Shown: positions 36,775 through 44,611 of the stretch, in pieces
How the letters are laid out: each line of letters begins with the position of its first letter
Numbering within the stretch: the first letter of the stretch is position 1
Virus record (IMG/VR): IMGVR_UViG_3300032291_004435
Span: 1-45,547 of that record
Length of the DNA: 45,547 nucleotides
Origin: a virus
Direction: 5' to 3' (one strand)
Program-made: the position numbers and the translations under genes
Notes under the pieces: generated by a model
What the model saw: only the letters and a program-made list of their open reading frames with translations
What the model was told of the DNA's origin: nothing
The model's database searches: none

Positions 36775-37937
36775 GAGGTCAACATCTCCTTCAACTGGTA
36801 GGACAATGTTTCTTTGATGTCAGGAGAAGCTGAATTATACAAACTGATAAATCCTAAAATTTCATTCTTCTCAGAAGTAGATAAATCGTCTCGTTGCACT
36901 AAGGTTTCAACTAAGTCTTGTCCAAAAGAGAATAAATTAAAAGATTTTTCAACTTTTGGTTGTTCATTATTTGGTTTTTGTTCTAACTGTTTCTGTAATT
37001 GAATCTTCTTTTCTTGCTCACGCAACTTTTTTTCTTGTTCTTTTTTCTTTTTTTCTGCAGCTTCTTTTTTCTCGCGTTCTTTTGCAAGCTCGGCTTCAAC
37101 TTCAATCATAACTTGTGCATACATGGAATTCTTCGTGGTGGCATTTGTCTTCTGCACACGCAAAGCACCGCGATTTAAAATGACAACGGTTCCATCTGGT
37201 ATGTTTGTGATTGCATCATATCCTTGAGCAATTGCTACCAGCGATGGTGTATTGAGAAACACATTCAAATATGGTTGAAATCCAATATTATTTTTCATAT
37301 CAGCAGTGATTTGCGTGTTATTCAGAATCAACTGTCTAAGGAATTCTTCGTAACTTATTGTTCTTGCATCTGCTTTCAATGTCATTCGAAGAACAACACC
37401 TTTTTTCTTGTCGGTTTTTGAATATTCAAGAGCCTGGTTATATGCATACATAATTGCGGCTTCATCGTTGTCCTTAGCCTTAGGGTCTCGCACTGCCTGC
37501 ACCGCATATATGGCTGGGCCAAGGATTCCATTAACTAAGTAATCCGAGCCTGTCTTGAAATTTTTAGCCCGAATAGAAGCATCTATTTCTGCATGATATT
37601 TTTTCTTTGGCAAATCTCGCAGACCAACAAACAGCAACAGCTCATTGCTGTCTAAAACTTTTCTGTCAATTTCTTCGCGAGAAACAAGTTGAGGTAATGT
37701 GTCAAATTTTTGAGACTCAATTATGCTTTGCGCTACTTTACGGACATCTGACTGAAGCCCTTTAATTAAGCTTGCAATCATTGAAATAGACATGGTCCGA
37801 TGTACCGATTGATTACTTGCACTAGAGCTGCGCAACGACATTTCTATTGGCATTGCAATCTGTGCCGTGGCTATAACAGCCACGGCTTTTTTACGTTGCA
37901 ACAAGTTATTTAATCGAGCATTGATGATATTATTCAT
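36771..37937 (-). CDS. Head-associated protein with ART-like domain
   Basis: This 388-residue protein has a region (about residues 98-265) with the look of the ADP-ribosyltransferase-like domains seen in phage minor head proteins: LLFVGLRDLP, then GSDYLVNGILGPAIYAV, VVLRMTLKADARTI, and IAQGYDAI followed by TVVILNRGALRV. A conventional R-S-ExE or H-Y-E triad is not clear, so activity is doubtful. Residues ~280-320 are a K/E-rich coiled-coil. The start codon overlaps the stop of the 881-residue gene (TAATG). It may be a virion protein delivered with DNA or only a structural relative. Confidence 0.5.
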   Translation of the reverse strand: MNNIINARLNNLLQRKKAVAVIATAQIAMPIEMSLRSSSASNQSVHRTMSISMIASLIKGLQSDVRKVAQSIIESQKFDTLPQLVSREEIDRKVLDSNELLLFVGLRDLPKKKYHAEIDASIRAKNFKTGSDYLVNGILGPAIYAVQAVRDPKAKDNDEAAIMYAYNQALEYSKTDKKKGVVLRMTLKADARTISYEEFLRQLILNNTQITADMKNNIGFQPYLNVFLNTPSLVAIAQGYDAITNIPDGTVVILNRGALRVQKTNATTKNSMYAQVMIEVEAELAKEREKKEAAEKKKKEQEKKLREQEKKIQLQKQLEQKPNNEQPKVEKSFNLFSFGQDLVETLVQRDDLSTSEKNEILGFISLYNSASPDIKETLSYQLKEMLTS

Positions 37938-40582
37938 TAAGCCCCTGGCTCTTCACCTTCTGTACTACCACGTGTATAGAATACTCCAGCTTCTTTCGCG
38001 TTCTTGATGATGTTTGCTCTGCGTTCTATCAAATCTCTGCGAGTCGAAGCAAACAGCCGTGACATTAAATATTTGTAATCAGTATACCAGTAAGCGCTAT
38101 GGGGACTATTAAGTCTACGCAACAATGCGCGGACAATGTCTTCTTGTGTCATTTTTGACACATCCAATCTGCTTAAAGGGTCTAATCCTACTCGAGAATG
38201 AGATGCAACAACTTTCACTTTGTCTGCTTTATTCCCTGTAATAACCACTTCTCCCTCGGTGTACTGTCCAAATCCAGTAGCAGGAGTGGAAACCATGCGA
38301 GAAGCATCTACATCAGAAGCAAGGACTATCTCAGCAACAATTTCATCTAAACCGCTTTTTCCTGAACCATCTGCATTTACACCAAAAGAATTAGCTACTC
38401 CAAAATCATAACTCCAACTTTCCAGAGCATTTCGCGGAAGGTCTATGTCAATACCTGTCAGAGCACTTGGATTAAATTTTCCATCGGGACCATATAGGGT
38501 AAATGATTTATCGCCAGTACTTTGCCTGACACTTTCTTGCAAAGCGTCTAATTGTGCTTTTGTAAAAGTTACATTTCTATATAGTGTTGCTCTTTTTACA
38601 CCAGCATCAGCGAGCAACTGTTGGGTTCTATCATAAATAGCTTTCAACACTGCTTTTCTTGCTTGTTGCGAACTGCTATACGGTGTTCCTGGTATGGCAT
38701 CCATTGAGCTCACACCCAACTGCCTATTAGCTTCTCTCCATTTCGCAACTTCTTCCATTGCGTATGCGCGCTCTTCAGGCGTTACCTCTCCAGGTTTTTT
38801 GTTGAATATTTTTTGCACACCAGCAGGAAGAGTAGTTGCTTCTGCTCCTCTAAAAGGAAACATAGTATCTTCTAAGGAAAGTGCTGTGTAATCTCTTTCA
38901 AATGGGTCAATAAACCAATGCTCATTTTGTGGCATTGTTCTTTGATACATGTCATTTGAAGAAGACCCCCATTGCCGCTGTCCACGTGCTAAAGCATCTG
39001 CTTCGTCCAACAGATACTGTTGATAATCATTCAAAGGTTTTCCATCATCACCCAACTGCAATCCAAACAGCTCGGCGGCCGCAGCTTGCAAGCGAACAAG
39101 CATAGGCGCAGGAAAGTTTCCGATTGTTTGTGCGCCATTCTGCCAATATGCCATAACTGCTGCTACAACGTCTGTCGGCACTCCCGTACTTTGCGCAATG
39201 TCTCGAATCTTCGCCATGTGGTCTTCAAAATTAAGCGGATTCACTTCTGCTCGAGCTTCTGAATCGGCAGCATCAACATGCAATCCATTTGGGTCAATAG
39301 CATCTGCTAATTTTGCATTGTCTGCAGGGATAACCAAATCTGTTCGCGTATCTTCTACAAAAGCATCAGAATCATCTATCTGCCGAGGAGATGTGCCAGC
39401 TGGTTGAGCGGGTCTTGAACTGAATTCATAGGAAGATTTTGGAGCAAACTGTGGAGGACCAAGAGGGTCGCCTGATGTAATCCCAACTAAAAGATTAGAC
39501 GGGACATTGTTTGTTTCAAGACCTTTGCGTGCGGCCTGATAAATGTCGCGCAGATGTGTATTCATCTCAGGAAACAGTGTCCCTATTGAGCCTAAAATAG
39601 AAGTCTTGCCACGAGCCATCCCATCTGCCATGAGTTCTCCATTGCGCACTAAATTTGTTTGTAGACCATCTCTTGTCTGCAAAAACAAATCATTGTAGTA
39701 TGGCGTGTCATCTATAGATGTTCCAGGTTTGTATTTTTGCCACAACTGCATGGGAACTGATAATAATCTGCGCATACGAAACATAACTGGTGCATACAAA
39801 TCCGAACTGCTCATAATCTCACGTTGTGTATCCATGGGTCCCAACAGAGATTGTAAGTTTCCCATACCAACTAAATTTCGAGCAATGTCCCAAGGAGAGC
39901 CTGTGCGTGTTGCGTGGTGAACATAATCTGCATACATAATTGCTTTTTTGTATGCAGCTCTCATATCTTCTGGAGATTTTGTTGCATCTGCATACTTTTG
40001 CAGAGCTGCAATGTAAGCTCTTTGCCACTGTACTGATTTATTTGAGAGCTCGTTGTATGTTAATTTTCGCTCCATTGGAGTGAAATACATATTGGTAAAA
40101 AAGCCACTGCCATTTGGTCCAACACCTTGAGCCCAATATCCCGTTCGCTCGTTCAACGAAGTGTTAGGTTTGCGGCCTTCTGCTTCATCAATATCGGTCT
40201 GTTCTATAAGTCGGCCGCGTTCCATCAAGTGTTTGGCAATCATTAAATCTGTAGGACGGGCTTTTTTCTTCTGCATTGTTGCAGTCAATTCAGCGCCAGA
40301 CAATCCTATAGACAAAGGAACTGTCGACGTATCCATTGTGTTGCCAAGAACAGCTGTTTCTGCACTGAATCTTCTGTTTCTAGTAGCAAAACGACTGCTT
40401 CTTCTGTCCGAAGTTACAGGAGGAGCTGTATTTCCTACTCTTCTTGCAACAGGGACATACGATTGTGCCACATAACCAGGTGGGTATCTGTTATGCGTGC
40501 GTTGGTCGTGTCTGCCACGCATGTGTTTGAGAGCTGTTTTCCAATCATGAAGATTCTGTAATCTTTTTAGAATATCTGACAT
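37937..40582 (-). CDS. Head-associated protein with C-terminal ADP-ribosyltransferase domain
   Basis: This 881-residue protein has an N-terminal LKHMRGRHDQRTH motif (residues 18-30), a long helical middle part with no recognised domain, and a C-terminal region (~645-800) with the R-S-E signature of arginine-type ADP-ribosyltransferases: LYRN (R669), ESWSYDFG (S722 in SWS), and FGQYTEGEVVI (E776-G-E778, the ExE pair). All three elements are in the right order and spacing for the fold. ART proteins carried in phage heads, such as T4 Alt, are injected and modify host proteins. Position before the protease and capsid genes supports a head location. Target and activity are unknown. Confidence 0.68.
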   Translation of the reverse strand: MSDILKRLQNLHDWKTALKHMRGRHDQRTHNRYPPGYVAQSYVPVARRVGNTAPPVTSDRRSSRFATRNRRFSAETAVLGNTMDTSTVPLSIGLSGAELTATMQKKKARPTDLMIAKHLMERGRLIEQTDIDEAEGRKPNTSLNERTGYWAQGVGPNGSGFFTNMYFTPMERKLTYNELSNKSVQWQRAYIAALQKYADATKSPEDMRAAYKKAIMYADYVHHATRTGSPWDIARNLVGMGNLQSLLGPMDTQREIMSSSDLYAPVMFRMRRLLSVPMQLWQKYKPGTSIDDTPYYNDLFLQTRDGLQTNLVRNGELMADGMARGKTSILGSIGTLFPEMNTHLRDIYQAARKGLETNNVPSNLLVGITSGDPLGPPQFAPKSSYEFSSRPAQPAGTSPRQIDDSDAFVEDTRTDLVIPADNAKLADAIDPNGLHVDAADSEARAEVNPLNFEDHMAKIRDIAQSTGVPTDVVAAVMAYWQNGAQTIGNFPAPMLVRLQAAAAELFGLQLGDDGKPLNDYQQYLLDEADALARGQRQWGSSSNDMYQRTMPQNEHWFIDPFERDYTALSLEDTMFPFRGAEATTLPAGVQKIFNKKPGEVTPEERAYAMEEVAKWREANRQLGVSSMDAIPGTPYSSSQQARKAVLKAIYDRTQQLLADAGVKRATLYRNVTFTKAQLDALQESVRQSTGDKSFTLYGPDGKFNPSALTGIDIDLPRNALESWSYDFGVANSFGVNADGSGKSGLDEIVAEIVLASDVDASRMVSTPATGFGQYTEGEVVITGNKADKVKVVASHSRVGLDPLSRLDVSKMTQEDIVRALLRRLNSPHSAYWYTDYKYLMSRLFASTRRDLIERRANIIKNAKEAGVFYTRGSTEGEEPGA

Positions 40583-40590
40583 ATTTTTCT

Positions 40591-40809
40591 CTATTTTTTC
40601 TTTGAAGTGTTATCGACTGTTACTTCTTGTGATTTGTACAATTCTGGATAATGTAATTTTACTCTTTTCATCCAGTCAGCATAATTTTGAGACACATCCA
40701 GCAAATCATTAGTTTTAGGTATTATTTTTACAGTTTGGTCCACGCCATCTATTGTTTCTCCAGCAGGCCAAAAAGGATTTTCAACTATCTGTTCTGTGAT
40801 TTTATTCAT
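40591..40809 (-). CDS. Unknown small protein
   Basis: This 72-residue protein was not recognised. It contains NPFWPAGETIDGVDQTV in the N-terminal half and a lysine-rich end (TSKKK). AGGGG lies seven bases before the ATG at 40809. It overlaps the previous gene by eight bases and lies eight bases before the 881-residue head gene. It is probably a minor structural or accessory late protein. Confidence 0.5.
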   Translation of the reverse strand: MNKITEQIVENPFWPAGETIDGVDQTVKIIPKTNDLLDVSQNYADWMKRVKLHYPELYKSQEVTVDNTSKKK

Positions 40810-41053
40810 TAATCAACCCCTTTAACTGATTATATAGGCCCATCAACTCTTTACGTTCGCTGTCTTGTAAACGAATAGTTTTTTGAGCATCAGCAGTGAG
40901 TAATTCAACAGTAAACTTCAATGCGCTCATCTGTGCTTCAGCTAACTGATACATCTCGTCGTATGCATCTGTGTCTACCATCAACTGAGAAGTATCAAAT
41001 TTTGGCGTAGTAACTTCTTGCAATAACTGTTCTTGTTTTTTATTCACAATCAT
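40802..41053 (-). CDS. Unknown small helical protein, first late gene
   Basis: This 83-residue protein was not recognised. It is mostly helical with a YDEMYQLAEAQMSALKFTV stretch. It is the first gene of the long minus-strand operon and its start lies only 66 bases from the start of the divergent plus-strand regulator, so the region between them must hold the control of both directions. AGAAAGAG lies directly before the ATG. Confidence 0.55.
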   Translation of the reverse strand: MIVNKKQEQLLQEVTTPKFDTSQLMVDTDAYDEMYQLAEAQMSALKFTVELLTADAQKTIRLQDSERKELMGLYNQLKGLINE

Positions 41054-41063
41054 CTCTTTCTGC

Positions 41064-41079
41064 TGTCAACTAGTTGACA
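41064..41079. promoter_or_regulatory. Palindromic operator
   Basis: TGTCAACTAGTTGACA is a perfect 16-bp palindrome. It covers the whole -35 box of the plus-strand promoter and sits between the divergent early and late genes. The adjacent helix-turn-helix protein is the obvious candidate to bind it and so repress its own promoter; it could also affect late gene expression. Confidence 0.65.
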
Positions 41080-41102
41080 AAACATTCGGAATGAACTATA
41101 TT
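41074..41102 (+). promoter_or_regulatory. Early promoter for regulator and DUF3987-like gene
   Basis: TTGACA (41074-41079) and TATATT (41097-41102) are spaced by 17 bases, a near-consensus sigma-70-type promoter. Transcription would start near 41109, leaving only about ten bases before the ATG at 41119, just enough for the GAGGTG ribosome binding site. Confidence 0.75.
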
Positions 41103-41118
41103 TTTGTATGAGGTGCAT

Positions 41119-41337
41119 ATGAAGAAGATACAAATCAATACTGATGTGTTCAATTCGCATTCCATTCCTATCGCGGAACTAGCGAAACAGTCAGGCTTAT
41201 CCATCAACACTGTCAAAAGTATAGCACAAGGCAAACAGCGGAGAATTGATTTTCCCGTACTGGAAAAGATTGCCAAAATCATGAATGTGAACCCATTAGC
41301 GCTACTGAAGGAATCCGATAATGAATCTGACAAATGA
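41119..41337 (+). CDS. Cro/Xre-family helix-turn-helix regulator
   Basis: This 72-residue protein is a compact helix-turn-helix (about residues 16-40: SIPIAELAKQSGLSINTVKSIAQGK) followed by two short helices (FPVLEKIAKIMNVNPLALLK), the layout of minimal Xre/Cro repressors. It starts at the ATG at 41119, preceded by GAGGTG; the upstream TTG is not needed. It overlaps the DUF3987-like gene by 17 bases. It is likely a DNA-binding repressor of the promoter and palindrome just upstream (inferred). Confidence 0.85.
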   Translation: MKKIQINTDVFNSHSIPIAELAKQSGLSINTVKSIAQGKQRRIDFPVLEKIAKIMNVNPLALLKESDNESDK

Positions 41338-42910
41338 GGATGTACTGGCAAGGAAACTGATACGTTCTCTACTGTCTGGAGAATCTGCGTCAGGGTATAT
41401 TCAGGAAACGGATTTAGGCAAATGGTTCGAGTCGGTGAACAGCCTCAATGATGCGTATGCCATTGGTGGAACTGAACTGGTGCAAAAAACCTTTGGTGCT
41501 CTATCTCGGCAAAATAAATCCCTGATGGTGTTAATTTCGCAAGATGAAAACACATCTTCTGCAAGAAGCGATTACCTCGAACTGTCTGAAACTCTTCAAT
41601 CAATCATTAGCCAAGAGACAAACTGCTCTCAATGGCTCGATGAATTTATTGCATTTGCATCAGAAGCTGCCCCCATGACACCTGCTTCATTTCATCAAGC
41701 AGCGGGACTGTTTGCGGTAAGTTTGGCTATAGCTCGGCGTTTAACAGCCAGCTTCGGCGTAGGGCAAACATTTCCTAATCTGTTGATGCTTGAAATAGCC
41801 GAGCCTGCAATCTATAAAAAGTCAACGGGTTTATCTGTACTGCAGAGACTGATTGATGCTGCGTCCCTTTCTCATCTGATGTTGCCTCACGGCACAACAC
41901 CTCAGGCATTGAGTATTGAAATGGGTAACAAGATTCAACAGGATACAGAAATACCAACTGGAGATGAGCGTGAAGCTTGGTTGATAGAGCGTGCATTTGC
42001 TGCTCAGCGTGGATGGATTATTGACGAAGCATCAAGTTTGTTTGCATCTTTCAATCAGAAATTCAATTCAGGGCTTGATATGCTTGTCATTAAGCTGTCG
42101 AACTGTGAAACTCCTATTACTGGGGCAACTGTGGGAAGAGGAAGAACGACTATCGAGCGAGCGTATTTAACTTTCTTCGGAGCAACTACTCCAGAGACAA
42201 TACGAGAACACATCAATTCCATGTATCTGTGGGGAACTGGTCTGTGGTCAAGATTTGCATTCATCACTCCAAATACACCTCCAGTGTATCGTGAGCGTCC
42301 TGCCAAAATGCAAATCCCGTCGAGTCTTGTTATTGGTCTGCGCGAAATCTACGAACTGTTTACGATGCCACGAGCAAACCTTGTTGAAGACAACAAGAAA
42401 TTCATTGTTCAGATAACTGCGATACCAGCTATATCAGAAGCTCGGTTCGAGGACGGAGCGTTATCGATTTTGAAAGCGTACAGCAAAGAAGTTGGATTCG
42501 ATATGCTTCAAACGGGAGCAATTGACCCAACACTGTTCGCGGCCTATGACAGACTTGGCGAACAGGCTATAAAAGTTTCGATGATATTAGCAACTATGGA
42601 CTGTTTGCAACTGCCTGTAATAATTCAAGAATGCCACGCAATCAGGGCTTGCACTATTGTCGAGTCATGGCGACTTGCACTACATCAAATCTGGACCAAC
42701 GAAGCAACTACTCATGAGATACGGTTAACTGACCGCATCGTACAGTATCTAAAGCGAAAACCATACGGGGCAACAACACGTGAACTGTGCCAGATGCTCC
42801 ATGTTAAGAGCGACGAAGTAAAGCAGTCAATCGAACTGCTCATCTCTTCAGACAAAATTGAGGAAGTACCTGCAGGAAGAACCAAGGTTTGGAGAATAAC
42901 TGGCAAATAA
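41321..42910 (+). CDS. DUF3987-like replication protein
   Basis: This 529-residue protein resembles the DUF3987 (phage helicase/primase-associated) family. Signs are FHQAAGLFAVSLAIARRLTA, the P-loop position NLLMLEIAEPAIYKKST (~153-169), a Walker B-like RGWIIDEAS (230-238), then GRGRTTIERAYLTFFGATTP and LWGTGLWSRFAFITP. The P-loop is degenerate: AEPAIYKKST has no GxxxxGK. The last ~70 residues form a winged-helix-like domain (RIVQYLKRKPYGATTRELCQML). It is co-transcribed with the regulator and probably acts in phage DNA replication. A terminator hairpin follows the stop. Confidence 0.65.
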   Translation: MNLTNEDVLARKLIRSLLSGESASGYIQETDLGKWFESVNSLNDAYAIGGTELVQKTFGALSRQNKSLMVLISQDENTSSARSDYLELSETLQSIISQETNCSQWLDEFIAFASEAAPMTPASFHQAAGLFAVSLAIARRLTASFGVGQTFPNLLMLEIAEPAIYKKSTGLSVLQRLIDAASLSHLMLPHGTTPQALSIEMGNKIQQDTEIPTGDEREAWLIERAFAAQRGWIIDEASSLFASFNQKFNSGLDMLVIKLSNCETPITGATVGRGRTTIERAYLTFFGATTPETIREHINSMYLWGTGLWSRFAFITPNTPPVYRERPAKMQIPSSLVIGLREIYELFTMPRANLVEDNKKFIVQITAIPAISEARFEDGALSILKAYSKEVGFDMLQTGAIDPTLFAAYDRLGEQAIKVSMILATMDCLQLPVIIQECHAIRACTIVESWRLALHQIWTNEATTHEIRLTDRIVQYLKRKPYGATTRELCQMLHVKSDEVKQSIELLISSDKIEEVPAGRTKVWRITGK

Positions 42911-43276
42911 GTGTAGCAACTGCAGCAAGTGTAGCAAAAGTGTAGCATGCAAATGCTACACTTTTTTGTTGATTAGAAAGCCTCAAACTGTCATTTTTTC
43001 AAAGTGTAGCAAGTGTAGCACCGTATACACAATAAAATATGAAAATACTGTGTCTTGCGACTTGACAATAGTCTGGTTGCCTTTTCCTATATATAATAAT
43101 TAACAAGTGTTTTATTATATATTATATGTACACATATATTAAATATCATACTGCTAGAAATTATAGTCAAACTATGCTACACTTGCTACACTTGCTACAC
43201 TTATTGGTTTAACTGATTGGGATGCGACAGAAAGTGTAGCAAATTCATTCAACAGTTTTCGCTACACTTGCTACAC
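42911..43276. repeat. GTGTAGCA repeat cluster, candidate replication origin
   Basis: This stretch has no gene and contains 12 copies of GTGTAGCA or its reverse complement TGCTACAC (one with a single change). Forward copies start at 42911, 42929, 42940, 43004, 43013 and 43234; reverse copies at 42954, 43175, 43184, 43193, 43269 and, with one change, 43260. Several are spaced exactly nine bases apart. Between the two halves, about 43085-43170, the sequence is extremely A/T-rich. Iterons flanking an unwinding element are typical of replication origins; a multi-site operator is the alternative. A possible weak promoter for the nuclease gene lies in the A/T-rich part. Confidence 0.6.
42936..42967 (+). 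terminator. Rho-independent terminator after DUF3987-like gene
   Basis: AAAAGTGTAGCAT and its reverse complement form a 13-bp stem with a GCAA loop, followed by T-rich sequence (six Ts at 42962-42967). It lies 26 bases past the stop codon. The stem itself is built from two of the region's GTGTAGCA repeats facing each other, so the same sequence may also serve as a protein-binding site. Confidence 0.65.
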
Positions 43277-43302
43277 TTCCTGAATAGAATGGACGGACTG
43301 TC

Positions 43303-43722
43303 ATGAAAATTAGCGAAGATAGAATTCAACAGCATCTAATGAATGCGTTTGCAGCATTGTCTTATCAAGTCAAAGAACTGCAATGGTTTTTCCACGTACC
43401 TAACGGGGGCAACAGGAACCTCAGAGAGGCAGTCAAATTTAAATCTATGGGTGTGAAGCCAGGTGTTCCTGATTTGATTCTTCCAGTGGCAAGGAGGGGC
43501 TATCATGGGCTTGCTCTTGAATTGAAAGCAGGAAAGAATAAAGCAACAGAACTGCAATTGGAATGGCATGAATTTATGCGCAGCGAAGGATGGTATGTTG
43601 CTATCTGTTATTCATGGGAAGAAGCACTGTATGTTGCCCTTCTGTATCTGCAGCATCAACCAGAAAAATTCAACATCTCATACGATGACAAAGGAAAATA
43701 CACCGAACTGAAATTACTGTAG
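43303..43722 (+). CDS. VRR-NUC nuclease
   Basis: This 139-residue protein matches the VRR-NUC family of PD-(D/E)XK nucleases: HVPNGGNRN near residue 31, MGVKPGVPDLILP with D57, and ALELKAGKNKATELQ with E73, K75 and Q85. VRR-NUC proteins in phages are usually small Holliday-junction-type or replication-linked nucleases. The catalytic residues are intact. It follows the repeat cluster and a GGACGG sequence six bases before the ATG is a weak ribosome binding site. It is grouped with the DUF3987-like gene as a replication module. Confidence 0.9.
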   Translation: MKISEDRIQQHLMNAFAALSYQVKELQWFFHVPNGGNRNLREAVKFKSMGVKPGVPDLILPVARRGYHGLALELKAGKNKATELQLEWHEFMRSEGWYVAICYSWEEALYVALLYLQHQPEKFNISYDDKGKYTELKLL

Positions 43723-43782
43723 ACAAATTAGCAATCTGTGTTACAATTATGTAATGAGTCAACTGTTCTTGTGAGGTGTATT

Positions 43783-43932
43783 GTGGTGACTTTATTTTAC
43801 TGGAGCACTTCTGGATGGGTGAAGTATGGAAAATTTGAGAATGAATATGCTGCAAAACAATTCATGTATAGACATCCAAAGAAAGCATGGAAAATTCAAA
43901 ATCGGGAATACGAAGACAACATTATCCGCTAA
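43783..43932 (+). CDS. Small unknown protein
   Basis: A frame of about 49 residues starts at GTG (43783, or 43786) behind GAGGTG and reads aromatic and basic residues (FYWSTSGWVKYGKF, then YRHPKKAWKIQNREYED). Without a match it is treated as hypothetical. Its end overlaps by 11 bases the end of a gene on the opposite strand. Longer starts upstream have no ribosome binding site. Confidence 0.4.
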   Translation: MVTLFYWSTSGWVKYGKFENEYAAKQFMYRHPKKAWKIQNREYEDNIIR

Positions 43933-44143
43933 CTGTTCCTGCATTCCAGAATTCAACTGGTGCATTAGTTTTGCAATCAATAACAACTGCTGAACTGTAA
44001 AAATATCGAGATGATAACTGTTTTGCTATTTGACGAGCATCTGAAATATCATCTGCATATTTTTTTATCTGTTTGAATTTCTGATTACCTGCTCCGCCCT
44101 TATAGACAATTAGGACCAAGTAATTGGCTTCTCGTTTTTCCAA
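43922..44143 (-). CDS. Small unknown protein
   Basis: This 73-residue frame begins at a TTG (44143) with GGA about ten bases upstream. It reads as a small alpha/beta protein (ANYLVLIVYKGGAG, YADDISDARQIAKQL, SSAVVIDCKTNAPVEFW) with regular strand-helix-strand alternation, which argues that it is real. It overlaps the gene upstream in its operon by 34 bases. Function unknown. Confidence 0.5.
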   Translation of the reverse strand: MEKREANYLVLIVYKGGAGNQKFKQIKKYADDISDARQIAKQLSSRYFYSSAVVIDCKTNAPVEFWNAGTVSG

Positions 44144-44301
44144 TCGATGTCTATCCTTTTTTTATGATATAGATACAGTAATCTGATTGCCGTTCTGATG
44201 GTAAAGCTCTGGTCTTCAAAATACCAATGCACATCTCTCAGCATCTTCACTGTATCTGTATCTATGCGAAAATTCTTCTGCTTATTTTGTTTTAGGTTCA
44301 C
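44110..44301 (-). CDS. Small unknown protein, possibly DNA-binding
   Basis: This 63-residue frame starts at GTG (44301) with GGAG four bases before it. FRIDTDTVKMLRDVHWYFED followed by a helix (TIRTAIRLLYLYHKK) resembles a ribbon-helix-helix order, strand then two helices, but the match is weak. It overlaps both neighbours in a three-gene minus-strand operon. Function unknown. Confidence 0.5.
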   Translation of the reverse strand: MNLKQNKQKNFRIDTDTVKMLRDVHWYFEDQSFTIRTAIRLLYLYHKKRIDIDWKNEKPITWS

Positions 44302-44482
44302 TGTGCTCCATCCTTCGATGAAATGTCAACTGTTCTAGTTTCATTTGTGCTTTCAACAGTTCCTCCAGTCCATCCAACAGCATCTCTTTCTCTTCTTCTG
44401 TTTCTGCAATTTGAATTTTGAGTTCAACATCAATTACCTGTTTTGTAAATTCATCTAGAAAATTGTCTAGTGCAGTTTTCAT
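44282..44482 (-). CDS. Small coiled-coil protein
   Basis: This 66-residue protein starts at the ATG at 44482, with GGAG five bases upstream; a longer start at 44524 lacks a site. It is almost all helix, with a E/K-rich segment (IAETEEEKEMLLDGLEELL). It is the first gene of the minus-strand small-gene operon and lies across a 446-base gene-free stretch from the divergent gene at 44929. Function unknown. Confidence 0.55.
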   Translation of the reverse strand: MKTALDNFLDEFTKQVIDVELKIQIAETEEEKEMLLDGLEELLKAQMKLEQLTFHRRMEHSEPKTK

Positions 44483-44611
44483 GTTGGCTCCATCTGTCCT
44501 GCCAATAGTATATCTGAATATCAATATATTGATTAGTATATGTATCTGCTTTGCTGCGGAATAATGCTTAGCAAATTATGTTGTAAATAGCGGCGGCTTA
44601 ATAATGATAGT

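Noticed and set aside
43062-43097. TTGACA and TATAAT upstream of the nuclease gene as a promoter
   Set aside because: The spacing is 24 bases, too long for a normal sigma-70-type promoter; the TATAAT is likely part of the A/T-rich tract.
42911-43276. Repeat cluster considered as a CRISPR array
   Set aside because: The repeats are 8 bp, occur in both orientations and have no regular spacers, and no cas gene is present.
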